Below are positions 1-7,002 of a stretch of 12,198 nucleotides of DNA, piece by piece (positions within the stretch are counted from its first letter, which is position 1; every line of letters begins with the position of its first letter). Under the pieces are notes generated by a model, which had not been told where the DNA came from, did no database searches, and saw nothing but the letters and a program-made list of their open reading frames with translations. A program made the translations under genes and the position numbers. Source of the stretch: Pseudomonadota bacterium (GTDB lineage: Bacteria > Pseudomonadota > Alphaproteobacteria > Rhizobiales > Xanthobacteraceae); contig JAEXHR010000234.1 of the NCBI GenBank assembly GCA_023449855.1, positions 1 through 12,198 on the forward strand, read 5' to 3'.

Positions 1-1
1 A

Positions 2-277
2 CTGGGGCCGCGCGGCATCGATGCCGCGGCGGTGCGCGCCTATCTGGAGAAATGCCCGGGCGTTGCGCAGGTACATGACCTGCATATCTGGCCCATGAGC
101 ACGACCGAGGTCGCCCTCACCTGCCACCTGGTGATCCCGTCAGGCGCGCCTGGCGATGCCTATCTGATGGATATATGTGCCCGGCTCAAACACGACTTCG
201 GCATCGAGCACACGACGATCCAGATAGAGACCGACCTGAATTCGGCGTGTGCGCTAGCGCCGGAGCATGTGATCTAG
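2..277 (+). CDS. Cation diffusion facilitator (CDF) efflux protein, C-terminal part
   Basis: The frame is open from the window edge, so the gene starts upstream. About 91 codons are visible and end at TAG (275-277). They contain the pattern HDLHIWPMSTTEVALTCHLV, typical of the cytoplasmic C-terminal domain of CDF (CzcD/ZitB-type) transporters. That ferredoxin-like domain follows six membrane helices, and in the family it mediates dimerisation and metal sensing. CDF proteins export divalent metals such as Zn2+, Co2+ or Cd2+ in exchange for protons. The metal cannot be told, because the membrane-embedded binding site lies outside the window. A GTG at 32 is in frame but sits inside the domain and is not a credible start. 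The gene runs convergent to matB. Family assignment is fairly sure; substrate is unknown. Confidence 0.85.
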   Translation: MGPRGIDAAAVRAYLEKCPGVAQVHDLHIWPMSTTEVALTCHLVIPSGAPGDAYLMDICARLKHDFGIEHTTIQIETDLNSACALAPEHVI

Positions 278-295
278 CGTATTCCCCTCACTCTG

Positions 296-411
296 CCCTC
301 ATCCTGAGGAGCGCGCATTCGCGCGCGTCTCGAAGGATGGCGGCACGCTCCGAGCCAAGTCATCTCATGGTTCGAGGCGCGCGCCGAGCGGCGCGCTCCT
401 CACCATGAGGG
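296..411. repeat. Dispersed double-hairpin palindromic repeat, copy 1
   Basis: Two hairpins lie side by side. In the first, CATCCTGAGGAGCGCGC pairs with GCGCGCGTCTCGAAGGATG. In the second, CATGGTTCGAGGCGCGC pairs with GGCGCGCTCCTCACCATG. The outer borders are CCCTCAT and ATGAGGG. A second copy in the opposite orientation lies at 7003-7113. Elements with these CTCATCCTGAGGAG / CTCACCATGAGG borders are, from memory, abundant between genes in Bradyrhizobium and relatives. This one fills the gap between the convergent CDF gene and matB and may also act as a transcription barrier. Confidence 0.85.
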
Positions 412-435
412 ACGGAGTTGGGCCGAGAAGCGGAG

Positions 436-1944
436 TTACTTCACGTAGATATCCTTATACGTCTCGCGCAGGACGTTCTTCTGCACCTTGCCCATCGTGT
501 TACGCGGGAGGTCGTCAACGAAGATCACGCGCTTCGGCATCTTGAACTTGGCGATCTGGCCATCGAGCGCCTTGATCACCGCAGCCTCATCGATCGCCGT
601 CTTCTTGTCCGTCACCACGACAGCCGTGACGCCCTCGCCGAAATCCCCATGCGGGACCCCGATCACGGCGCTCTCCACCACGCCCGGCATGGCATCGATC
701 TCGCTCTCGATCTCCTTCGGATACACATTGAAGCCGCCGGAGATCACCAGATCCTTGCCGCGGCCGACAATGTGGACGTAGCCCTTGCCATCGATCTTGC
801 CGAGATCGCCGGTGATGAAGAAGCCGTCGTCGCGGAATTCCGACTTGGTCTTTTCCGGCATGCGCCAGTAGCCCTTGAACACGTTCGGGCCCTTCACCTC
901 GATCATGCCGATGGTGTCTTTCTCGAATTCCTTGCCGGTCTCCGGATCGGTGACACGCACGGAGACACCGGGCAGCGGGAAACCGACTGCGCCGGGGACA
1001 CGCTCGCCGTCATAGGGATTCGAAGTGTTCATATTGGTTTCGGTCATGCCGTAACGCTCGAGCACCGCATGGCCGGTGCGCGCGAACCACTCGCGATGCG
1101 TATCGGCCAGCAGCGGCGCCGAGCCGGAGATAAACAGCCGCATGTGGCTGCAGGTGTCCTTGGACAGGTTCGGCGACTGCAGCAAGCGGGTGTAGAAGGT
1201 CGGCACGCCCATCAGCACGGTGGCGCGCGCCATCAGTTGAATGATGCGCTCGGGATCAAGCTTCGGCAGGAAGATCATCGCCGCGCGTGAGAACAGCGTG
1301 ACATTGCTCGCCACGAACAGGCCGTGGGTGTGATAGATCGGCAGCGCATGAATCAGCACGTCATCCTTGCCGAAACGCCAGTAATCGACGAGCGACAGTG
1401 AATTCGATGCGAGATTGTCGTGGCTCAGCATCGCGCCCTTGGAGCGGCCCGTGGTGCCCGACGTGTAGAGGATCGCGGCGAGATCGTCATTGCCGCGCGC
1501 GACAGTGGCGAAATCCGGCTTCTCCTTTTCGGCCGCATCGGTCAGCGAACCCTTGCCGTCCGCGCCAAGCGTTTCCACCTTCGCACCGACCTTGGCAGCG
1601 ATGGCCTCGATGCCTTCTTTCTTCGCGGGATCGCAGACCACCAGTGACGGCTCGGCATCGGTGATGAAGTAATCGAGCTCGTTGAGCGTATAGGCCGTGT
1701 TCAGCGGCAGATAGACGGCGCCGGCGCGCACGGTTGCGAGATAGAGCACGAGGCCCGGCACGGACTTTTCGGTCTGCGCAGCCACGCGGTCGCCGGGCTT
1801 CACGCCGCGCGCCACCAGCACATTCGCCATCTGCCCCGCCAGAGCAACGAGATCGCCATAGCTGATATGCTTGCCTTCCGGCGTCTCGATGGCGAGGCGC
1901 GACGGATCTTCAAGCTTGGCGAACAGGCGGGAGAACAGATTCAT
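436..1944 (-). CDS. matB: Malonyl-CoA synthetase (ANL family, AMP-forming)
   Basis: Activates malonate (and probably methylmalonate) with ATP and CoA to malonyl-CoA, in the cytoplasm. From the ATG at 1944 it is 502 aa and, as I recall it, close to the 503-aa R. palustris MatB throughout. Visible ANL motifs: P-loop ILYTSGTTGRSKGAML (158-173), aromatic/acyl-pocket stretch IYHTHGLF (203-210), ERYGMTET (296-303), TGD (378-380), and GRGKDLVISGGFNVYP (394-409). The catalytic lysine is K486 in PRNTMGK. That P-x4-GK motif is the site of reversible lysine acetylation in R. palustris acyl-CoA synthetases. An in-frame GTG three codons upstream (1953) is an alternative start; neither has a clear Shine-Dalgarno sequence. 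No malonate decarboxylase or transporter gene is in the window. It is divergent from the fasciclin gene and convergent with the CDF gene. Confidence 0.93.
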   Translation of the reverse strand: MNLFSRLFAKLEDPSRLAIETPEGKHISYGDLVALAGQMANVLVARGVKPGDRVAAQTEKSVPGLVLYLATVRAGAVYLPLNTAYTLNELDYFITDAEPSLVVCDPAKKEGIEAIAAKVGAKVETLGADGKGSLTDAAEKEKPDFATVARGNDDLAAILYTSGTTGRSKGAMLSHDNLASNSLSLVDYWRFGKDDVLIHALPIYHTHGLFVASNVTLFSRAAMIFLPKLDPERIIQLMARATVLMGVPTFYTRLLQSPNLSKDTCSHMRLFISGSAPLLADTHREWFARTGHAVLERYGMTETNMNTSNPYDGERVPGAVGFPLPGVSVRVTDPETGKEFEKDTIGMIEVKGPNVFKGYWRMPEKTKSEFRDDGFFITGDLGKIDGKGYVHIVGRGKDLVISGGFNVYPKEIESEIDAMPGVVESAVIGVPHGDFGEGVTAVVVTDKKTAIDEAAVIKALDGQIAKFKMPKRVIFVDDLPRNTMGKVQKNVLRETYKDIYVK

Positions 1945-2080
1945 GGCATTCACACATGGATTGGAGGAGCCAGACAATCGCACCGATACCGAAGCTGCGA
2001 TTGCGTCAAATTGTCCGCTGTCTCTAGCAAGAACGGGCTGCCCTCCGCAACGCGCGCACAAACGCAGCGCGTCGTCGAAA

Positions 2081-2113
2081 GTTTCAGGATTGGCAAAAAA
2101 TATAGCCTGAAAC
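2081..2113. promoter_or_regulatory. Inverted repeat GTTTCAGG-N17-CCTGAAAC, possible operator
   Basis: GTTTCAGG (2081-2088) and CCTGAAAC (2106-2113) are exact reverse complements. They are separated by 17 mostly A/T bases that include a TATA-like core. Half-site centres are about 25 bp apart, so they do not fall on one face of the helix at the usual 10 or 20 bp. Either a protein site or an mRNA hairpin is possible. The function is inferred. Confidence 0.35.
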
Positions 2114-2195
2114 CGGCCTGTAGCGGTTGCGTAGCTCGGCCATCGACGACGAACACCGCCTTGCAGGCGAACGGCGTCGAGAGCCTTTCAGCGCA

Positions 2196-2213
2196 CCGGT
2201 GCAGATGCACCGG
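2196..2213. promoter_or_regulatory. Perfect 18-bp palindrome upstream of the fasciclin gene
   Basis: CCGGTGCAGATGCACCGG is an 8-bp perfect inverted repeat around a two-base centre. It ends 27 bases before the ATG at 2241, close to the ribosome binding site. Its size and symmetry suit a dimeric repressor site in the leader. The regulator is unknown. Confidence 0.35.
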
Positions 2214-2240
2214 CCCTCAATGAACCTCGGGAGACGATCC

Positions 2241-2825
2241 ATGCTCAAGCGTATTGCACTTCTGTCCGCCGCAGCCTTCAGCACCCTTGCCATCACCGGC
2301 GCCGTGCTGGTTCCCGCTCAGGCCAAAGACAAGATGATGAAGAGCGAGATGTCCGGCGAAAAGACCGTGATGGTCGGCGGCGCGCCGATGTATCCGTCGA
2401 AGAACATCGTCGAAAACGCCGTCAATTCGAAGGATCACACCACGCTGGTCGCCGCCGTGAAGGCCGCCGGCCTGGTCGACACGCTGGCCGGCCCGGGCCC
2501 GTTTACCGTGTTTGCGCCGACCAATGCCGCTTTCGGCAAGCTGCCCAAGGGCACCGTCGAGACCCTGGTGAAGCCTGAGAACAAGGCGACCCTCACCAAG
2601 ATCCTGACCTACCATGTGGTGCCCGGCAAGATCGAAGCTGCCGACCTCAAGGACGGCCAGAAGCTGACCACCGTGGAAGGCGAGCAGCTCACAGTGAAGA
2701 AGTCGGGCGGCAAGACCATGCTGGTCGACGCCAAGGGCGGTTCGTCCACCATCACGATCCCGGACGTCAACCAGTCGAACGGCGTCATTCACGTCATCGA
2801 TACCGTCGTGATGCCCAAGGCCTAA
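2241..2825 (+). CDS. Exported fasciclin (FAS1) domain protein
   Basis: A secreted or periplasmic protein of 194 aa. The start at 2241 is chosen because GGGAGA lies 7 bases upstream and a classical signal peptide follows at once: MLKR, a hydrophobic core at about 5-25, and AQA as cleavage site near residue 28. A lysine- and methionine-rich linker (29-50) precedes one FAS1 domain (about 53-192). That domain shows the H1 box FTVFAPTNAAFGKLP (88-102), the YH pair (124-125) and the H2 box GVIHVIDTVVMP (181-192). Bacterial FAS1 proteins of this size serve in adhesion, matrix or envelope stress roles; no enzymatic residues are expected. A strong terminator follows. The next operon encodes a periplasmic redox pair, so a shared envelope-protection role is possible but only inferred. 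Extending the frame to 2127 would destroy the signal peptide. Confidence 0.92.
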   Translation: MLKRIALLSAAAFSTLAITGAVLVPAQAKDKMMKSEMSGEKTVMVGGAPMYPSKNIVENAVNSKDHTTLVAAVKAAGLVDTLAGPGPFTVFAPTNAAFGKLPKGTVETLVKPENKATLTKILTYHVVPGKIEAADLKDGQKLTTVEGEQLTVKKSGGKTMLVDAKGGSSTITIPDVNQSNGVIHVIDTVVMPKA

Positions 2826-2900
2826 CTAACCAGGGCCTGATAGCGGCCTTCTGACGGCGAAAACGCCGCATCCTGCGCTCCTTCGGGATGCGCGTGCAGA

Positions 2901-2931
2901 AAGCGAGCCGGGGAGCCCGGCTCGCTTTTTT
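2901..2931 (+). terminator. Rho-independent terminator after the fasciclin gene
   Basis: A 12-bp perfect stem, AAGCGAGCCGGG (2901-2912) with CCCGGCTCGCTT (2916-2927), has a three-base loop and runs into six T (2926-2931). It lies 75 bases after the stop codon and separates the fasciclin gene from the cytochrome b operon. Confidence 0.92.
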
Positions 2932-3037
2932 GTGATCACGGGGATGAATGCACCGGCGGGGTTGTTTATGTGATGATCGTAACAATCACCGGCTCCGCCC
3001 GTAAGGCTGAGAGAACGCCTGAATTACGGATTGTGCC

Positions 3038-3667
3038 ATGTCGAGCATCTCGGTCAGCCACGCGCAGAATGCGTCTGCGAAAAGCAAGGTGATCCAGCCA
3101 GCCTGGGTCCGCGTGCTGCATTGGATCAATGCGATCGCCATGGTGATCATGATCATGTCCGGCTGGCAGATCTACAATGCCTCGCCGCTGTTCGACTTCG
3201 TCTTTCCGCGCAGCGTCACGCTTGGCGGCTGGCTTGGCGGCGGCATCATGTGGCATCTCGCCGGCATGTGGCTGCTGGTGATCAATGGCTTGCTCTATGT
3301 CCTGCTCGGCATCGTCACCGGCCGCTTCCGCAGGAAGCTGCTCCCGGTCTCCGCGTCAGGCGTGATCGGCGACACCAAAGCCGCGCTCACCGGCAAGCTC
3401 TCGCATGCCGACCTTTCCACCTACAACCAGGTGCAGCGGCTGCTCTATATCGGCATCATTTTGGTCGGCATCGTCATCGTGCTGTCCGGTCTCGCGATCT
3501 GGAAACCGGTCCAGTTCCAGTATCTCACCGCCATTTTCGGCGGCTACGATACCGCACGCTACGTGCATTTCGTGATGATGGCATCCATCGTCGGCTTCCT
3601 CGTCATCCATGTCGCGCTGGCGCTGATCGTGCCGAAGAGCCTGCGCGCGATGATCATCGGGCGCTGA
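3038..3667 (+). CDS. Membrane di-heme cytochrome b (b561 / Ni-hydrogenase b-type fold)
   Basis: An integral inner-membrane protein of 209 aa that probably moves electrons between the quinone pool and the molybdoenzyme encoded next. Four hydrophobic segments are visible at about 28-47, 70-94, 136-155 and 178-199. Histidines H28 (RVLHW), H73 (MWHLAGMW), H177 (RYVHF) and H191 (VIHVAL) sit in these helices as expected for ligands of two b-type hemes. The stop codon is 10 bases before the next ATG, so the two genes are surely co-transcribed and probably translationally linked. The ATG at 3038 has only a weak upstream purine run. The fold matches the cytochrome b561 / thiosulfate reductase b / hydrogenase cytochrome b superfamily. 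The partner argues for a YedZ-like role, though E. coli YedZ (MsrQ) is a different family. Confidence 0.88.
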   Translation: MSSISVSHAQNASAKSKVIQPAWVRVLHWINAIAMVIMIMSGWQIYNASPLFDFVFPRSVTLGGWLGGGIMWHLAGMWLLVINGLLYVLLGIVTGRFRRKLLPVSASGVIGDTKAALTGKLSHADLSTYNQVQRLLYIGIILVGIVIVLSGLAIWKPVQFQYLTAIFGGYDTARYVHFVMMASIVGFLVIHVALALIVPKSLRAMIIGR

Positions 3668-3677
3668 GGAGCAGATC

Positions 3678-4460
3678 ATGTTGAAGAAGATGCGCTCGCT
3701 CATCATTCCCGGCGTCGACAAGCAATTGCTGGTGAAAGACGCCGTCAAGCTGATGCCCGACATGTCGCGCCGCCGCTTCATCGCTTCGGGCGCAAGCTTC
3801 GGGGCGCTGACGCTGCTGACGGGTTGCGACGTCTCGGACAGCCTCTCGGCCGACAACCTGCTGACCCATATTTCGAAATTCAACGATATGGTGCAGGCCA
3901 AGATCTTCAATCCGAATGTGATGGCGCCGACTTATTCCGAAAAGGACATCAAGCGCCCCTTCCCGTTCAACGGCTTCTATTCGGAAGACGAGGCGCCGGA
4001 TATCGACGGCAAGGAATGGAAGCTCGAAGTCTCCGGCCTCGTCGACAACAAGAAATCCTGGACGCTGGCGGAACTGCACAAGCTGCCGGAGGTGTCACAG
4101 ATCACGCGCCACATTTGCGTCGAAGGCTGGAGCGCCATCGGCTCATGGCAGGGCACGCCGCTGCGCGATTTCCTCAAGCTGATCGGCGCCGACACGAATG
4201 CGAAATGGGTGCATTTCCGCTGCGCCGAGGACTATGCGAGCTCGCTCGACATGCCGACCGCGCTGCATGCGCAGACGCAGATGACATTCAAGTTCGACAA
4301 CCAGATCCTGCCGCGTGCCTATGGCTATCCGATGAAGATCCGGGTGCCGACCAAGCTCGGCTTCAAGAATCCGAAATATGTGACGTCGCTGGAAGTGACG
4401 AATGACTACAAAGGCGGCTATTGGGAAGATCAGGGCTACAACGATTTCAGCGGGAGCTAG
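3678..4460 (+). CDS. Tat-exported molybdopterin oxidoreductase, sulfite oxidase / MsrP-like
   Basis: A periplasmic, probably membrane-anchored molybdenum enzyme of 260 aa. After a 29-residue N-region comes the twin-arginine motif SRRRFI (30-35), a hydrophobic stretch, and LLTGC (46-50). That last motif reads as a lipobox, so Cys50 could be acylated. The SUOX-type molybdopterin domain spans about 93-250. C147 in RHICVEGWSAIGSW is the expected thiolate ligand of molybdenum, and the C-terminal KLGFKNPKYVTSLEV matches the end of that fold. There is no cytochrome b5 or Mo-Co dimerisation domain, so this resembles MsrP (YedY) more than full sulfite oxidase. GAGGAG precedes the ATG. The substrate (methionine sulfoxide, another sulfoxide or sulfite) cannot be read from the sequence. 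Electrons probably come through the upstream cytochrome b. Confidence 0.9.
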   Translation: MLKKMRSLIIPGVDKQLLVKDAVKLMPDMSRRRFIASGASFGALTLLTGCDVSDSLSADNLLTHISKFNDMVQAKIFNPNVMAPTYSEKDIKRPFPFNGFYSEDEAPDIDGKEWKLEVSGLVDNKKSWTLAELHKLPEVSQITRHICVEGWSAIGSWQGTPLRDFLKLIGADTNAKWVHFRCAEDYASSLDMPTALHAQTQMTFKFDNQILPRAYGYPMKIRVPTKLGFKNPKYVTSLEVTNDYKGGYWEDQGYNDFSGS

Positions 4461-4468
4461 GCTCGTAA

Positions 4469-4563
4469 CCGTAGGGCGGATTAGGCAAAGCCGTAATCCG
4501 CCGCCGTTCTTCGCCACATCAAATCGGCCGGCGGATTACGCCTAGGGCTAATCCGCCCTACGG
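4469..4563. repeat. Inverted pair of REP elements (REPIN-like), GTAGGGCGGATTAG type
   Basis: The outer arms are a perfect 16-bp inverted repeat, CCGTAGGGCGGATTAG (4469-4484) and its complement (4548-4563). The inner arms CGTAATCCGCCG (4492-4503) and CGGCGGATTACG (4529-4540) are also perfect complements. Each half is a hairpin unit headed by GTAG: GTAG, GGCGGATTA, loop, TAATCCGCC. A third unit of this type starts at 12167. Lying between two convergent genes, the whole could end transcription from both sides. It overlaps the last 16 bases of the MFS gene. Confidence 0.88.
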
Positions 4564-5741
4564 CTCAACTCTTTCTGAAACGCGGACAACATCGCGCCTA
4601 GCGCCAGCGTCGCCGCCGAAACGACCAGCGCCGACGTCAGGCTCCCGGTCGCATCGCTGATCGCGCCCACTGCAATCGGCCCCAGGGTCTGCCCGATGCC
4701 GAATACGATGGTCACCACCGCGATCGCCTTGGGCCATGCTTCCTTCGGATAGTTGAAGCGTACGAAAGCCGTCGTCGCTGCAACGACGGCGAAAAACGCG
4801 ACACCGAACACCGCAGCCGACAGGCCGAGGATCACTGGCGAATGACCGAGCAGCGGCATCGCCGCGCCCACCGCATTGGTGCCGAGAATGATCGCCATCG
4901 CGCGGCCGCTCTGTCCACGCGCCAGCACGCCGCGCCAGGCCCATGGCGTGGCGAATGAGCTGATACCGATCACACACCAGAACGCGCTTTGTGCCGCTGC
5001 ACTGCCGCCGCCGTCGCGCACATAAGCGATCATGAAGGTCATGTAGGCGATGTAACCCGCGCCGAACATGAAATAGGCGACGAGAAAGATCGCCATCGGC
5101 CAGATCGCGATCGGTGGCGCTGGACCGTTCGATGCGTGATCCGATGCATCGATCAGACGGCGGAGCAGCGGCAAGCCCATCACCACCGAAACGAGGCCAA
5201 GCACCAGCCAGACGATCCACCATGATCCCGGACCGAAGCCCTGCAGCACGAAGGGCGCAATCAGCCCGGACAGCAGGATGCCCATGCCCGGCCCGGCATA
5301 GAACAGGCTGAGCAGATAGGACGACCGATCCGGATGCGCGAGACCGATGGTGGCCGCGAGCGCGCCGCCAGCCACGAAGGAGATCGCCGCGCCGAAACCG
5401 GTGATGAAGCGCGCGATGCTGAGCAGCGTGAAATCCGCGGTGACACCGCAAACCAGCAGCGACGCCACACAGGCCGCAGTGCCGATCTGGATCACCGCAA
5501 AAAGGCCGTAGCGCTTGCCGAGGCCGGCCGCAGCCAGCGCACCGAGCAGATAGCCGGCGGCATTGACGGTATTCATGAAGCCTGCGGCCGAATAGGACCA
5601 TTGCAGGCTGTCGCGCATATCCGGCAGCACCAGCGAATAGGCGAAGCGCCCGACGCCAAGCCCGATGGCCGGCGCAAGCGAGAGGATCAGGATCAGCAGG
5701 GCCGGATTCCGGCGCGATAGCGAACTGTCGGATGACGTCAC
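4548..5741 (-). CDS. MFS transporter, YbfB/YjiJ-like family
   Basis: A polytopic inner-membrane transporter of 397 aa with about 12 hydrophobic segments, the usual size of the major facilitator superfamily. The N-terminal pattern GLGVGRFAYSLVLPDM (27-42) and the AAGYLLGALAAAGLGKRYG that follows are characteristic of the YbfB/YjiJ group, whose substrates are unknown. I chose the GTG at 5741 because GGAG lies 6 bases upstream and membrane segment 1 follows. The longer frame to 5828 adds 29 non-hydrophobic residues without a good ribosome binding site. The last codons (R-R-A-D-stop) and the stop lie inside the REP element at 4469-4563, so the C-terminus appears to have been rewritten by the repeat. 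It is divergent from leuB, with 137 bases between. A substrate cannot be assigned. Confidence 0.88.
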   Translation of the reverse strand: MTSSDSSLSRRNPALLILILSLAPAIGLGVGRFAYSLVLPDMRDSLQWSYSAAGFMNTVNAAGYLLGALAAAGLGKRYGLFAVIQIGTAACVASLLVCGVTADFTLLSIARFITGFGAAISFVAGGALAATIGLAHPDRSSYLLSLFYAGPGMGILLSGLIAPFVLQGFGPGSWWIVWLVLGLVSVVMGLPLLRRLIDASDHASNGPAPPIAIWPMAIFLVAYFMFGAGYIAYMTFMIAYVRDGGGSAAAQSAFWCVIGISSFATPWAWRGVLARGQSGRAMAIILGTNAVGAAMPLLGHSPVILGLSAAVFGVAFFAVVAATTAFVRFNYPKEAWPKAIAVVTIVFGIGQTLGPIAVGAISDATGSLTSALVVSAATLALGAMLSAFQKELSRRAD

Positions 5742-5878
5742 GGGTAACTCCGGCGGGGCGCACACTCTCGCAGGTTTTGCGCGCGCCGCAACGAAGCCCA
5801 GAGCAAGGCTGTCTTGCCAATGCGGCAATGACGGCTTAGCACTCGCGCGAAATCTAGCGACCAGAGAAGGAAACGATC

Positions 5879-6991
5879 ATGGCGGCGCATAAACTGCTGG
5901 TTCTCCCCGGCGACGGCATCGGCCCCGAAGTGATGGCGGAGGTGACGCGCCTGATCGACTGGATCGACGCCCAAGGCATCGCCAAATTCGACACCGAAAC
6001 CGGTCTGGTCGGCGGCGCGTCCTACGATGCCGATGGGCTGCCGATCACCGATGCCACGATGGCCAAGGCCGACGCTGCCGACGCCATCATTTTCGGCGCC
6101 ATCGGCGGTCCGAAATGGGATGGCGTGCCTTATGAGCATCGTCCGGAAGCCGGCCTGCTGCGCCTGCGAAAGGATCTCGGCCTGTTCGCCAATCTGCGCC
6201 CCGCGGTCTGCTATCCCGCCCTCGCCGACTCTTCGAGCCTGAAGCGCGAGGTGGTCGAAGGCCTCGACATCATGATCGTGCGCGAGCTCACCGGCGGCGT
6301 TTATTTCGGCGAGCCGAAGACCATCACCGATCTCGGTAACGGCCAGAAGCGCGCCATCGATACCCAGGTCTACGACACCTATGAGATCGAGCGCATTGCC
6401 CGCGTCGCCTTCGATCTGGCCCGCAAGCGCCAGAACAAGGTGACATCGATGGAGAAGCGCAACGTCATGAAGTCTGGCGTGCTCTGGAACGAAGTCGTCA
6501 CCCAGGTGCATGGCCGCGAATACAAGGACGTTACGCTGGATCACCAGCTCGCCGATTCCGGCGGCATGAACCTCGTGAAATGGCCGAAGCAGTTCGACGT
6601 CATCGTCACCGACAACCTGTTCGGCGACATGCTGTCGGATATCGCAGCGATGCTCACCGGCTCGCTCGGCATGCTGCCGTCGGCTTCGCTCGGCGAGGTC
6701 GACAGCAAGACCGGCAAACGCAAGGCGATGTATGAGCCGGTGCACGGTTCGGCACCCGATATCGCCGGCAAGGGCATGGCCAATCCGCTGGCGATGATCG
6801 CCTCCTTCGGCATGGCGCTGCGCTATTCGCTCGATATGGGCGACATGGCCGACAAGGTCGATCAAGCGATCGCCGCCGTGCTCGCCAAGGGTTTGCGTAC
6901 CGCCGACCTGAAGTCGGAAGGTGCAACGATCATCTCGACCGCGCAGATGGGCGAAGCGGTGCTCGCCGAGCTGCAGGCACTGCATAAGTAA
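5879..6991 (+). CDS. leuB: 3-Isopropylmalate dehydrogenase
   Basis: Catalyses the NAD+-dependent oxidation and decarboxylation of (2R,3S)-3-isopropylmalate to 2-oxoisocaproate, the third step of leucine synthesis, in the cytoplasm. The 370-aa length is normal. Visible landmarks: GDGIGPEVM (11-19), substrate-binding arginines in LLRLRKDLGLFANLRP (93-108), Y142 in GGVYFG, K193 in MEKRNVM, metal-binding aspartates D226, D250 and D254, and the NAD-binding loop EPVHGSAPDIAGKGMANP (286-303). The ATG at 5879 has AAGGA about 7 bases upstream. leuC and leuD are not adjacent, as is common in this bacterial group. A double-hairpin repeat starts 12 bases after the stop, followed by a terminator. No leader peptide rich in leucine codons is evident upstream. 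Confidence 0.97.
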   Translation: MAAHKLLVLPGDGIGPEVMAEVTRLIDWIDAQGIAKFDTETGLVGGASYDADGLPITDATMAKADAADAIIFGAIGGPKWDGVPYEHRPEAGLLRLRKDLGLFANLRPAVCYPALADSSSLKREVVEGLDIMIVRELTGGVYFGEPKTITDLGNGQKRAIDTQVYDTYEIERIARVAFDLARKRQNKVTSMEKRNVMKSGVLWNEVVTQVHGREYKDVTLDHQLADSGGMNLVKWPKQFDVIVTDNLFGDMLSDIAAMLTGSLGMLPSASLGEVDSKTGKRKAMYEPVHGSAPDIAGKGMANPLAMIASFGMALRYSLDMGDMADKVDQAIAAVLAKGLRTADLKSEGATIISTAQMGEAVLAELQALHK

Positions 6992-7002
6992 GAAGAAATG
7001 AG

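Larger units (their letters stand above)
1945..2240. promoter_or_regulatory. Divergent intergenic region between matB and the fasciclin gene
   Basis: These 296 bases hold no convincing gene; the frames crossing them are short and unlike known proteins. They must carry the promoters of both divergent genes. An A/T-rich stretch (2094-2104) is the best unwinding region in otherwise GC-rich DNA. Two perfect inverted repeats, listed separately, lie at 2081-2113 and 2196-2213. I could not fix a -35/-10 pair with standard spacing. Confidence 0.5.

Noticed and set aside
418..1290. 290-codon plus-strand open frame opposite matB
   Set aside because: It is the antisense shadow of a clear MatB. It is rich in His, Arg, Asp and Leu from mirrored codons, has no domain, and overlaps fully.
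2127..2240. N-terminal extension of the fasciclin frame
   Set aside because: It would bury the signal peptide and cross the 18-bp palindrome; the ATG at 2241 has a good ribosome binding site.
4469..4563. Possible miniature insertion element (MITE) with terminal inverted repeats
   Set aside because: The internal organisation is two hairpin units headed by GTAG and no target duplication is evident, which fits a REP pair better.
5742..5878. Search for a leucine attenuator or T-box before leuB
   Set aside because: No leader frame with a run of leucine codons and no terminator/antiterminator pair could be seen. A short TTGCC/GGCAA repeat (5814-5828) is too weak to call.
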